Positions 50,721 through 61,541 of a stretch of DNA of 64,000 nt are shown piece after piece. Under the pieces are notes generated by a model. It had not been told where the DNA came from, searched no databases, and worked only from the letters and a program-made list of their open reading frames with translations. The stretch is from contig OY755047.1 in the NCBI GenBank assembly GCA_963576565.1, positions 2,903,501 to 2,967,500 of the forward strand, given 5' to 3'. Position numbers and translations under genes: made by a program. Every line of letters starts with the position of its first letter. The stretch's first letter is position 1. This DNA comes from Aspidapion aeneum (taxonomy: Eukaryota > Arthropoda > Insecta > Coleoptera > Brentidae).

Positions 50721-51816
50721 CAGTGGCGGACTCAGGATTTCCGGGGGGGTGGGGCCAAAGTGGCAGCAAACATCAAAAGATTTTTTATAAGCGGTTTTTG
50801 ATAGATCTGTGAGTGTGAAATTTAGTATCTAAAGGAAAAACACTTTTTCTGATTTACATAAATGACCTCATAGATAAAACAGTAAATCCACTTTATTGCT
50901 TTGCAGATGATGATGGCGATGTAGTCTCCTCAATCATACCACCCACATGTCTCTCCGCACGTGAATTCCATCATCTTAGACTAACTCAAATATCGCAGAT
51001 AAATAACGACCTGGAATAATAGAGGACTGGGGCAACAAAAACCTTGCACAGTTCAACGCGCAGAAAACCCAAGCAGCTCTATATTCAAAAAAGATCAGCA
51101 CCGGTGAGCCAAACATCATGCTATCTGGAAGTGCTGTCACATTGCAGAGCCAGTTGAACATCTTAGGAGTCACTGCAGAGACCAACATGTCTTGGCACAG
51201 TCACGTGGTAGATATAGCTAAAAGGGCGTCCCAAAAGCTTGGGGTGCTATTTCGTACCAGACATCTGTGTACACCAAGCCAACTGCTGACACTCTGCACA
51301 GCCCAGATTCGACCACCTATGGAGGACTGCTCACATATATGGAGTGCGGCACCCAAACATACCTTAATGCTTTTGAACACGGTGCAAAAATGAGCTATCA
51401 AGCTGATCAATGACTTACCCGTAGCTTGGATAGTCTCGAACATCCGAAGAACTGTGGGTGATCTATCTCTCTTCTACAGGTATTATCACGGAAAATGCTC
51501 TGAAGAGCTGGCACGTATGATCCCCGCGGGAGTAGCACCTACTAGGCGAACACGTCAAACAGACGGTAACCATCAATTTACTGTCAAAATAGAGGCACCA
51601 AGAACCTCATTATATCAGAATTCATATCTCTGGAGAACAGCATCACTGTGGAATGGACTCCCTGCGACAGTTTTCCCTGCAGATTACAACCTGAACCGTT
51701 TCAAAACCAACATACACCAACATTTCTGCGCACTTGCCGCTAAATCCTGCTAAACTAAAAAACAAGTTATATGTCTGGGAAGGGGGGCCCCTCTTCCCCC
51801 CCTGGATACGCCCCTG
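50721..51816 (+). mobile_element. hAT MITE carrying an inserted LINE fragment
   Basis: The ends CAGTGGCGGACTCAGG and CCTGGATACGCCCCTG are flanked by TGAACCAT and TGAACTAT (8 bp, one mismatch). The terminal 120 and 60 bp match the MITE at 43042-43280, reversed. The LINE piece at about 50855-51755 splits it. Confidence 0.85.
50866..51753 (+). pseudogene. LINE reverse transcriptase, CR1/Jockey-like, C-terminal half
   Basis: In broken frames it carries FLIYINDLIDKTVNPLYCFA and DD (RT catalytic FADD), then INNDLEx. The 51118-51393 frame has LNILGVTAETNMSWHSHVVD, then KRASQKLGVLFRTRHLCTPS and IRPPMEDCSHIWSAAPKHTL. The 51454-51753 frame has VGDLSLFYRYYHGKCSEELA and SFLWRTASLWNGLPATVF-like sequence. 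This is the thumb and C-terminal segment of a widespread arthropod LINE ORF2. Codon use is less AT-biased than its surroundings. A stop separates the two main frames (51391-51393). The last codon TAA coincides with the junction to hAT sequence. Confidence 0.85.
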
Positions 51817-52599
51817 TGAACTATTGGCAAGTTACGCGCGTGTAAAATTAGCGAAATTTTGACCCGGACCAACAAAAACCAAAAAAATAAATAACGAAAC
51901 AACCGTTAATAAAAATAGAGCTAGACTATTGGGGGTTTACCAATTTTTTTTGTTAAAAAGTCGATTTTTTTCGCAATTTTACCATTACTTAACAGTTTTT
52001 TAGTTTTATTTAATCTATTGTTTGTTTTAGATCATTGTTTGCTTTATTAAACCAATGACGTGTGTCATTTCTGCATAAGTCCAGTGACTGAAGATAGTCC
52101 AAGATTACATTTCTTCTAAACATACAATATTTTTCGCTTATTTTTTTTGGTACCTTATAAAAGTACAAAGTAACTTAATATGGACTTTTGGGTCACGTGT
52201 TTTACACTTTGTTACCGTTATTGTTATTACTGAGTCTGCGCATTAGCAGTCTCTCGCACCTTTTTTGTTATGTACGGTAATGACGCCCGGTACTTACGGT
52301 GGCCATCTTTTAATGTTACCGTTATTTTTCAAGGTTAGTTTTGTATTGTTTTTTTAACGCAGTCGAATTTTTTACTAAAATTCGGTAGTTTGGTTTGTAA
52401 AAAGCCAGAAATCTAATCAAAATCAATAAACAAATATAAATAAACAAAATGTTAAAAGAGTGTGAAACTACTAAATTAATTTGTGTTCTGCTTATCTTTA
52501 GTATTCCAAAATCCATCTTTTTTGCCGTGAATTTTGCCGTCATTCTTAGTAACAATGACAGTAACAGCTTTAAATTTTCTGTTATTTTAACTGACCCAA
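51817..52599. other. No gene seen
   Basis: AT-rich intergenic DNA. The ORF on the minus strand at 52322-52555 has no recognisable domain. Confidence 0.5.
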
Positions 52600-52659
52600 A
52601 ATGTCCCTAATATATATGGTGGCGAAAAAAATAAAAATATTTTCTATCACGGATAGTGA

Positions 52660-53290
52660 TGTAAATGAAAATATTTCCGTTGGAAATATTTCCATGGAAA
52701 TGGAAATATTGGAAATTTCCGAACGTGTCTCGGAAATATTGGAAATATTGGAAATATTTAAAAAAATACTTAAATCTTGTCATTAACAATTCAAACGCGA
52801 TGTTCATTAATATATATTTCATATTTTGTAACTCTATAAGCATTAAACTTACTATAGAATAATTTTTACAAACACATATAGTGAATATACCGAGTTTAAG
52901 GATGCACCAACTAATTGGCAACATCGCATTTCCACGGGGAAGTCCCAAGCTTGTAGGGAAATCCCTTATCAACGTAAATATCCGGTAAAAAACACTTTTA
53001 TACATTATAATACGTGTAATACGTTGTGTAAATGTATTTTGTAAGATTTGGAAGTTTATTTTTAATTTTTAGACAGTGTCGATGGTTTGTGAATTTTAAA
53101 ATACATTTCTGTTTATTTGTTTGAACAATAACTCTTTATTTGTGTTCATGTATAAGCCTTCTGTTTTTTCCGGTGTTTTGTTATGATGAATAAATATTCC
53201 CTTTTTTCTTATTTTTTTAATATTTCGTATATTTCCATATATTTCCATATATTTCCAATGATTCCGGAAATATTTCTGAAAATATATTTA
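52660..53290. repeat. Region flanked by clustered GGAAATATT repeats
   Basis: At 52665-52760 GGAAATATT and its inverse occur about nine times; at 53220-53285 TATTTCCATA and GGAAATATTTC occur again, mostly inverted. The pair may be the subterminal repeats of one element. ORFs here (52601-52786, 52607-53005) are read from these repeats and are not genes. Confidence 0.5.
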
Positions 53291-54023
53291 ACGAAAATCA
53301 CGGAGTACAGGACTGTGAGTACAGATACCGGATGTGTCTATCAATGCTAACTTTTTTAATATTAAAGATAGATAGAAAAAAGTTTAAACTAGTAGAATTT
53401 TTTATGCACTTAAGTTATTTAAATAAAAAAAAAGTAGTTGCTCTGTATGCACACAATAGTTTACTAATTATTTATTTTTTCCGTCTACAAGAATCGCTAA
53501 ATTTAAAAAATTTTACTAACTATATATGTTTTTAAAACAAAAGCATACTGTAGGTTAGACTTAAAAAAACATCATTTATTGATATTTGACGTATGACCAA
53601 TTTTCAAAATTAACTTTTTCCAAACTAAAAATTTTACAAATAAAAACAGTATGATGTTTTTTGTAACCATTTGAATGCGAAAAAACTTTAGATACCTACA
53701 TCAGATAGTCACGTTTTTTTGTGTTGTGTTAACCATCTTTTATCTACTTTTTAGTCAACATTAAAAAATCTAAATCCTCTTTCTAATGCGACAAAATTAA
53801 AAATAATTAAAAAAAGGAAATCCGTGTTCAGTTGTTTACAGTTCAATTTTTTTTTTAAATCCTTACTGAATTTGGAAAAACCCTAAAAGAATGCGACATT
53901 ATTCAAAATTAATTTCATACCTTGTGTGTTTTCCACATTGTTTTGAATGGGCTGAAAAATCTAAAAAAAAAAACAAAAAATGTCCTAAATATCAAAAGTC
54001 TGATTAACTTGATGTCTATTTCT
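53291..54023. other. No gene seen
   Basis: AT-rich with no supported feature. Confidence 0.5.
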
Positions 54024-54206
54024 CTTGTTCCTGACTATCAGGACGTGTTCCAGACGGGGATCATTCGTATCCTTGTGATCGACGTTGGAGATAGTGAAAA
54101 CGAAACAGTTTTAACAAGTTCCCAACGAAAGCATCAAGCCATCAGTATAATTCAATGCCGGTAGGGGTATTTTCCCTCGAAGTAGTTGTTTCTGTTGGTT
54201 TCACAA
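54024..54206 (+). mobile_element. Retrozyme-like unit, partial copy without the ribozyme
   Basis: It starts CTTGTTCCTGACTATCAGG and ends GTTTCTGTTGGTTTCACAA. It matches 19889-20073 closely. The hammerhead-bearing part of the monomer is absent. Confidence 0.75.
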
Positions 54207-54290
54207 TAAATATATTTAAGTTTTGTGTTGCTCATGGACTTTGCTGATGGCCTTAAAGTCCGCAAAAAAGTCGCATTTATCAAATAGGGA

Positions 54291-56082
54291 AAATATCTTT
54301 TTTCTATAAGCGTGCGGAAAAGTCCACTTTTCCGCACGCATTTTAGTGTGGAAAATGCCACTTTTCCGCACTAGTGCGGAAAAATATTTTTCCCGCACTA
54401 GTGCGGAAAAGTAAATTTGTTACGATTTTGAGGTGTTCTATAACATTTAGACCGTTCAAAATACATTTGTATCTTTTCTAGCACACGAAATATCCTAAAA
54501 ATATTCAAATTGACTAAAATTCTGCTATATTTTCAATATTTTCAATAAAATAAAGTTTTCAGTAAAATAGGTTCAAATTATAAGTTTTTAACCTCCCCGG
54601 TATAAATATCGTCATTGTCAATGTCAAACAACAATGAACACTAGTGGTTTTAGATTTGGCATCTTAAATCACCATAGCAACAAAGTACAAACTGTCAAAA
54701 CAAAGCCAATTTTGCAGATACAAGCGTCTTTTGAATTTTTCAAACAAAAAAATCAGATTTTCAATGGATTCTTCGGACGAAGATCTACCCCAGTTAGTTC
54801 TAGAAGCCGCTAGAATCGCTAATTTGGACCTGCTTCCTTCAAAATCTCGTCACAGGTATGAGAAGGAATATAGTTTGTTTGAGAGATGGTGCCACGCTAA
54901 AGGCATCAAATCCCTTCAAGAAGCTGTTTTTTTGGCATATTTCTCCGAAATTTCCAAAACGTGCAAACCGAATACCCTTTGGTCGAGGTATTCTATGCTC
55001 AAAAGTGTAATAAAACTCAGAAAAAACGTTGCTTAAGCAATTTTTTTAAAGTTACGGCCTACTTGAAAAAACAAAACGTTGGATTCAGACCCAAGAAGGC
55101 AAAAATCTTCACAAAAGAAGAAATTTTCAAGTTTTTAAGCGAAGCTCCTGACCTAGTTTATTTGCATATGAAAGTTGCCACGATTTTTGGTGAAGAACTA
55201 GCAAAAATGTGCCTAGATGACATTGAAGAAAAAGGAAATATGATCATTATAAAAATTCCTGACTCAAAAAACCATACATTTAGAAGTTTTGCTATTTCAG
55301 AAGAAGCCGAGAATGGAAAACTTCTCCAATTGATCCGAAAATATGTCAACTTAAGGAAACCAGAGACCCCATATAGACGGTTCTTCGTAAACTACAAAAA
55401 AGGAGCAAGTACGGTACAATGCATTGGAATTAATACATTCGGTAAAATGCCATCAGATATCGCATGAAGCTTTCAAATCCAGAATTATACACGGGCCACA
55501 GCTTCCGACGTTCTGCCGCAACAATGTTGGCAGATTCAGGCGAAGGAATAACCAATATCAAACGACTCGGTGGATGGAAATCTGGATTCCAAAAAAATAT
55601 TTCGAATAAAATTTTGAAGTTCAGCCACCCTGGTCCTTCAACTAGTCAGCAACTTTCTTCTACCATACAACCTTCCAAAGTGCCTCAATCCAGCCCCAAA
55701 TGCATGACCACAGTTGCAACAGATGTTTCCGAAAACTTGGAGAACGCAGTGGAGAACCAAAACCCAAGTTTAAAAATCTGCCACTTCATTTGAGAAAACA
55801 CTTGCCTCTGCTATCAACTTACAGCACGCTACAAACTACACCTTTAATATTAATGTTAATAATAATAATTGATTTTATTAAAATGTTTTGAATATAAATA
55901 ATTTTCTGATTAATTTTTAGTTTTTTCCTCACGCTTATAGAAAAAATAATGTACCTAACTCGTGCGTAAAGTGTCTTTTCCGCACTTGATTGCTGGCCAA
56001 ACTCCGCTATCGCGTCGTTTGGCCATCTGCAATCGCGTGCGGAAAAGAGGCACTTTCCGCACTAGTTAGGTAAACTATTATT
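54291..56082 (+). mobile_element. Tyrosine-recombinase mobile element, largest copy
   Basis: It starts TTTTTTCTATAAGCGTGCGG and ends GTTAGGTAAACTATTATT. The left 130 bp hold several palindromes of the core GTGCGGAAAAG (for example GTGCGGAAAAGT facing ACTTTTCCGCAC). The right 130 bp have related copies (CTTTTCCGCAC, GTGCGGAAAAG, CTTTCCGCAC) plus a hairpin TGGCCAAAC/GTTTGGCCA. CTATAAGCGTG and CACGCTTATAG are inverted. One recombinase gene in three frames lies inside. Cryptons are the nearest described class, but they normally lack such ends. Confidence 0.8.
54764..55793 (+). pseudogene. Tyrosine recombinase, inactivated
   Basis: The start ATG is at 54764 (MDSSDEDLPQLVLEAARIAN); the 11 codons upstream in frame are likely leader. 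Residues 1-90 are an N-terminal arm-binding-like helical domain (YEKEYSLFERWCHAKGIKS, KPNTLWSRYSMLKSVI). A frameshift near 55000-55036 leads to the 54961-55467 frame (FRPKKAKIFTKEEIFKFL, then ATIFGEELAKMCLDDI, and NTFGKMPSDIA). A second frameshift near 55465 leads to LSNPELYTGHSFRRSAATML, then NIKRLGGWKSG. His and Arg of the H-x-x-R box and the G-G-W box are present. The first catalytic Arg segment, expected just before EELAKM, is deleted. No Tyr is found at the expected spacing after GGWKS. The chain ends at CHFI and a stop. Confidence 0.8.
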
Positions 56083-56395
56083 TTGTCGCTCGAACCATTG
56101 ACTTTGAAAAAATGCGCTGATGGTCTTATAGTCCATATTTCTAGTTCATTAATCCCGTCTTTGATATGACACAACAATCGCAGTTATGCCTACCTACGTT
56201 ATTTTTTCTTTCTTATAAATAAAAAAGCAAAGTTGATACATTTTTCGCAACTTCAGAGCTATCTCTAGAATCCGTGAAACCGGACATTCCAACGGGACAG
56301 TCATTTTCTGTTTTCAAAATTAGTTTAAATGCACACACGAATCATTTACTTCCACACAATTTACTTTTTATCATTATAAAAAAAAACGTAACGTA

Positions 56396-56615
56396 AAGCT
56401 GATATTGAGGACGAAGAAGAAGCTGGATTTAGAGCTGGTAGATCCACTGTGGATCGCTTAATCACAATAACACTTGAGAAAAACGGCACTTAATTAAGAA
56501 ATACATCTCCTTTACTTAGATCTCCAGAAAGCGTATGACGTACCCCAGCTAAAACTTTGGGAGGCTCTCGAAAAAACCAAAATCAGCATAACACTAACAA
56601 GAACTCTATAAAGAC
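56396..56615 (+). pseudogene. LINE reverse transcriptase finger fragment
   Basis: In broken frames it reads DIEDEEEAGFRAGRSTVDRL, then YLLYLDLQKAYD-like sequence (LDLQKAYDVPQLKLWEALEK) and KISITLTRTL. E-Q-x-G-F-R-x-G-R-S-T…D and L-D-x-x-K-A-Y-D are the fingers and first palm motif of LINE RTs, with the first catalytic Asp in LDLQKAYD. It is distinct from families A and B. Neither side continues. Confidence 0.7.
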
Positions 56616-56658
56616 AAGACAAGCAAAATATAGAAAGGGCAGACATTATCAAAGTGTT

Positions 56659-56936
56659 TCGTTTTCACTATCTCCAACGTCGATCACAAGGATACGAGTG
56701 ATCCCCGTCTGGAACACGTCCTGACAATCAGGAACAAGTGATCTATGCCAATCCACGACCGGAATGTAGGCGATAGCTTCGTGTAGAGCATAAGTTTTGT
56801 GAAACCAACAGGAACAACTACTCCGAGGGAAAACACCCCTACCGGCATTGAATTATACTGATGGCTTGATGCTTTCGTTGGGAACTTGTTAAAACTGTTT
56901 GGTTTTCACTATCTCCAACGTCGATCACAAAAATGG
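56659..56936 (-). mobile_element. Retrozyme-like tandem unit lacking the ribozyme core
   Basis: A minus-strand copy with GTTTTCACTATCTCCAACGT at both 56661 and 56902, giving a unit of 241 bp. That is exactly 33 less than the 274-bp unit at 19731. The missing bases run from ACCTGAGGA to ACCGGTT, i.e. the hammerhead core. Flanks CCTACATTC and CGGTCGTGG are joined directly. Confidence 0.85.
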
Positions 56937-57419
56937 ATGACTGGGTAGGGAGATGCACTTAAGGCGACAAATTCGATTCAGCCAATTTTCCTAGGGACAC
57001 CTATTCGGTTTCCAAATTGTGGGCCTTACTAAAATTTTAGGGATGACAAAAAAACAACACATTTTGAGTTTGACACTGACGTTAATTTTTGCCTAAAAAC
57101 ACAAGTGGGCGGCTAGTTTTTCAACAGCAACAGAAAAAATAAAAGAATAGAGTAAATAACAAAGCCAATTTTTTTGTAAAAAACCAGGGATATCATCATC
57201 TTATAAATAAAAATAGAAAAAAAGTGTTTATTTACTGGTGATAGAAAATACCCATAATCCCGAAGAAGACTTAGCCACAATAGGATGGAACACATAATGT
57301 TACTATGAGCCTGCCTCCAAATACATCCAGAGCAAAATATATTTAAAGACCTTCCGATGTCCTGATCCACAGATGCTGCACACGATAAGAAGTAAAGTTT
57401 TGGGCAATCATTGTAAATT

Positions 57420-57556
57420 AAATATAATAAATGAGTTGTTTTTATTGTAGTACTTTATTTTTGTTTCCACAACCTCGTAGAAAAAATATTTTACCTTACA
57501 TACTTAACGAATGTGTGTGCGTCTTCCGCACTGGCTAGGTAAATTACTATTTCCTG
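57420..57556 (+). mobile_element. Diverged right end of a tyrosine-recombinase element
   Basis: CCTCGTAGAAAAAATATTTTACC, in two parts, followed by TTCCGCACTGGCTAGGTAAA and TTACTATT, parallels the right end at 55920-56082. The left part is not recognisable. Confidence 0.5.
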
Positions 57557-58900
57557 CGACAACATGCGAAAATGTTGGACTTTACACGATTTGCATTCTC
57601 AGAAAACAATAAATTTCATCCGTGTGTAGACATTTTTTCGCACATGTGTGACAAGTACTTTCAGTACTTCTGCACATGTATGGAAAGTGTTTAACTGTCA
57701 CAATACTTTTTCGCACATGTGTTGCAAACTACTTTCCCACACGTGCGGAAAAGCAGTTTTATTTGATTTACGTAAAATTAAACACCAATTTTAACACAAA
57801 TTAGTATAGTTCAACAGTGTTCGTAGGAAAAATAGCGTCAATAACTCGACAGAAAGTAACTTTCTCACGCTCGTGTGAAATTTGTCACGTTGTTCTCTTG
57901 TTATGTAATAAATAAATAAATAAATAAACGAAAAGGGCTTTATTTTCAACTCAGCGAAGTTAAGCACAAGCTTCTGTTAACTGAGCAATATACTAATTAT
58001 CAAAAACTCTTCTTATAAATTGGTTCGTAACCCCGTGATTTTGTTACGCTATGGCCAGCCCTTAAAAAAACGTTTTGTAAATAGAAAAAATTGTATGTCT
58101 ATAAATACATACTTATAATCATTTAAATTATATTAACTTATATTAAACGACATTTTATTTTTTCAAAATATATGAAAATGTGAAAATCCGGGTCACGTGA
58201 TCTTAGTTAAATTTTCTCAATTGAAATGACTTGCCCCCGGTATATGGGGGTGGCGCTTCAGTCAGGAGGTTGATGGCTCTTGTCTGATTTGGTGTCCTGC
58301 AGCAAATATAAAATTGAGCACGCTTTTGTAAATCCTAATAGATCTCTTCTATAAAAAACTAGTTGAAACATTATTTCTGTTCATATGCAAGATTTTTTTA
58401 AAATCTTCAAACGTATCTTGTTAGATTTTTGATTTTCTTTTGTACATTTCCAAAAAATACAAAAATCGAAACAATTTCGCTACAGTTTTCTATAACACAA
58501 CTAGGCTACTGAAATGCCAAACATTGTTTTGAAATATTTGTTGTGTTTTAGCCATAACTTTTTTTCTATTTTTTGAATAAAATGATTTCGCGAAAAACTG
58601 CTAAGATACGTTTGTTAAAAATGCTTTAAAAAACTACCCCTCAAAATTTCGACGCGTTCCGCTTTCTCGTTTTCTATTTCTATTAGAACAAAGATTTGGC
58701 CCAAAAACGCGATATCAGTGTTGTCAAATGGTAAGTTTTCGGACGAAGTTTGCCCCCTTTATTAAAAAAGTTAAAAAAGTTGCCAAATTTGATGCTCTGT
58801 ATCTCGACAAAGAAAGAGTTTTGACCCATGCATTATAGGAACTTTTTTATCAGACATGACCTCCTCTATCACCTGTTGGCCGATGGTCCCTAAGTTATGG
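57557..58900. other. No gene seen; short ATAA array
   Basis: AT-rich. At 57640-57740 TTTTTCGCACATGTG and CACACGTGCGGAAAAG recall the recombinase core motif but are not ordered as a complete end. At 57909-57930 ATAA is repeated five times. No coding feature. Confidence 0.45.
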
Positions 58901-58969
58901 GACACCCTGTATATAAAAAGAACTAATCGAGAATTACAAATTGTGAGAGAAGCCGACAAACAGTCAACA

Positions 58970-59012
58970 TCTCCTGAAGATGCCATCCACTCGAGATGGC
59001 GAAACGTCGAGA
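58970..59012 (+). ncRNA. Hammerhead ribozyme motif
   Basis: Stem I is TCTC (58970-58973) with GAGA (59009-59012). The core is CTGAAGA (58974-58980) plus one extra T. Stem II is GCCATC with GATGGC (perfect 6 bp), loop CACTCGA. GAAA is at 59001-59004, then CG as a minimal stem III, and TC at the cleavage site. This fits the short-stem-III hammerheads of Penelope-like elements. The surrounding 58920-59110 is probably a relic of such an element, though no RT is visible. Confidence 0.7.
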
Positions 59013-59109
59013 ACGAATTTCCAACGACGACGGCCGAACAGCCCGAAAGCACACCCACCATTAATCGAGAATTGTTTCTAACGATCATTTTCCAAAATAG
59101 TCATTAATT

Positions 59110-60479
59110 GATACCCTAGACATCCAAATGTCTAGAGTCAACACTAGCAACAATGTTATTTGTGCCAATTTCGCACTATGTTTCATCTCTTGTTTTATTA
59201 AAATGTTGATAAAATAAAAAATCTCGGCACCTTTGATGAAATAATTAAACAAAAAGAAATTTGTGCCACAATATGCAAAACGGTCTTTAAACTAATATCA
59301 AGTTTTCAGGTCAGGAGAAGTGGCAAAGTGGGTACCTATACGTTCGTTCCGATCAGAAAACGTTTAATTTACTGTATAAGTTTTTTTTTAAATAAATAAT
59401 ATATTTTTTTTAATTCTGAATATTTTTTTTAGACCTTTTTGAAAAATAATTTTTTTATCAATATTACTTAACTGTACCACCTTTTTTTAAAACATTTCAG
59501 CCCATCTTTGACCTACCTATAATTCTATTTTGCAATGAACTACGAAACTCAAGTTTTGCTGAGTCATAGACCTTGAAAGAGTTAACAATCCCTCCAAGTT
59601 TCATGGACTTCCATATAGCAGTAAAGTAGTTACAGGATTTTATAAAACGTCGAACTTTTACTGTACTTTCAGACACGCTCCTAAGCTGAAATTTGGCAGA
59701 CTGATAGAAATTATGACAAAACCCTTGGAATAAATAAAAAAACCCCGAAATTCCTATTTACGTTCCTCCCCTATACATGTGAAGTTATGTAAAGTAACAT
59801 TGATCACTTCCAGAAACGCTAGAGGCCTGACCTTTGGTAGACTAATAGGAACTATGATAAGACTATAGGAAATAATTTAAAAATCCAAATATGTTAATTT
59901 ACTTTCCACCCCGATACATGTAAAGTTATGTAAAAGTAACATTCCCCACTTCCGGAAACGCTAGAGAGCTGAGCTTTGGAAGGCTCATAGGAACTATGAT
60001 AAAACCATAGACAAAAATGAAAAAACATCAAAATTTTAAATAAGGTATCGCAATAGTTTTTAACAATATTCCGCATTAACTACCTTCAAACTTAAATATT
60101 ATCCAAACCCTTTAAAGAAGGAAAAACATTTAAAGTAAAGCCATGTTCTACAATACAAATTACAAAATGAAAGGTTCTGATTATACTTAGTTTGGAAATG
60201 TTTTTGTAAACTTGGCTATTACGGCTGGAAACGACTCTTAGGAACAGCTAAATTGAACATAAAGAAGTTTGACTATAATAGCAACATATGTCCAAACTAT
60301 AGTAAGAACCATTCATTTTGAAATATGTAATGGAGAACTTGGTTTTATTTCAATTCTTTTTACGAAATAAAATTATCGCGTACTTGGTTTTTTTTTCCAT
60401 GAAATGTTTTTGTTATGATTAAATCTTTTCGAAAAACCATTTTTTCATTAATATTACTTAAATTGTAGGGCCCATTCTA
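59110..60479. repeat. No gene; weak tandem repeat
   Basis: Between about 59670 and 60030 a unit of roughly 140-150 bp recurs (ATACATGTGAAGTTATGTAA, CTTCCAGAAACGCTAGAG, TAGGAACTATGATAA), two clear copies and one weak. Otherwise AT-rich. Confidence 0.5.
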
Positions 60480-60600
60480 ACCCCCCTCCCCCGCTCAAGG
60501 GCGGAAAGGTGGTTTAGATCTTGCGTTACACTCATTGTTTTTTTAATGTGTTTTTTCTTGAAAATGCGTTACGAAAGGGAAAGGGAGAACGTTCCGTAAT
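60480..60600. repeat. GCGTTAC repeat, third copy
   Basis: CTTGCGTTACACTCATTG and TTGAAAATGCGTTACGAAAG match the repeats at 3209 and 6373. Confidence 0.5.
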
Positions 60601-60603
60601 ATA

Positions 60604-61541
60604 CAGGGCGTTTCAAAATTCAATAACACAATTTTTCATATACACATAGGTCCGCAAAGGTTTAGTTTTTGAGATACAGGATGTTGAAGATTAATTTTTT
60701 TTTAAGTTTTTTGTTTAAAGCTCGTGCAGTTTTTCAGATATGTAGCTCAAATTTGGTGTGTATATTTAACTATAGGAACTACACTATTAGACATGTCAAA
60801 TGTTCGTAAAAACCTATAGGGTGATACTTTTTCAAAGGTTATGTCGCATTTTGCTCCGAATTTTTATTGTTGTACGCCAGTGATAAATATCAACATAAGA
60901 ATTTAAACATCCCTGTTTTCAGCGGCGTAGCGTGGGGAGGGCGCGGGGGGTTCGTCGCCCCCCCCCGCCCCGAGGGTAGTGGCGCCCCACAGGTGGCCGA
61001 AGCGCCCTCAGCTTTATTAAGTCGGGCCGGTAACGGCCAATTGAGTGGGTGCCAAAGGAAACTAACGACATGAAGACCTTTTTTTTTTTTTTGGTCGCAA
61101 GATTTGTGAGAGGCGCCCTTGTGACTTATCGGCCGCCCCCTCACACATGATGACCTTTTTTTTTCTTTTTTTTTTGGTCGCAAGATTTGTGAGAGGCGCC
61201 CTTTTGACCTTTTTGTTTTTTTTTGTATTTTTCATCAGTTTTCAGAGGCGTCCTTTTTAGCTGTCGCCCCCCCCCCGCCCTTTCGGGCACGCTACGCCGC
61301 TGCCTGTTTTATTGGAAACTTTTTTGTCTCATGCGATTTTTTCGCATCTCTCACCGTTTTAGAGAAAATCGCTATGCACCCAAGGCTGCTATAAATAAAA
61401 TCAAAAATACTCCAGTATGTTATATGGCGAAAAATATGAAAACTAAGCGTTTATGGACCTATGTTTATATGAACTTTTTGCCTTGAAATCACTCAAGGAA
61501 TTTAACATTAAAATTATGTTATTGAATTTTGAAACACTCTG
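60604..61541. mobile_element. ACAGGGCGT inverted-repeat element containing a hAT element
   Basis: The ends CAGGGCGTTTCAAAATTCAA and the reversed TTGAATTTTGAAACACTCTG lie between TA dinucleotides. A hAT element fills 60920-61302. Confidence 0.75.
60920..61302. mobile_element. hAT element, CAGCGGCGTAGCGTG family, complete
   Basis: The ends CAGCGGCGTAGCGTG and CACGCTACGCCGCTG are flanked exactly by CCTGTTTT (60912-60919, 61303-61310). The interior is GC-rich with a tandem duplication of GGTCGCAAGATTTGTGAGAG at about 61092 and 61175, separated by T-runs. It is non-coding. Confidence 0.95.

Noticed and set aside
52601..53005. ORFs with KYFKYFQYFQYF-like translations
   Set aside because: They translate the GGAAATATT repeat clusters.
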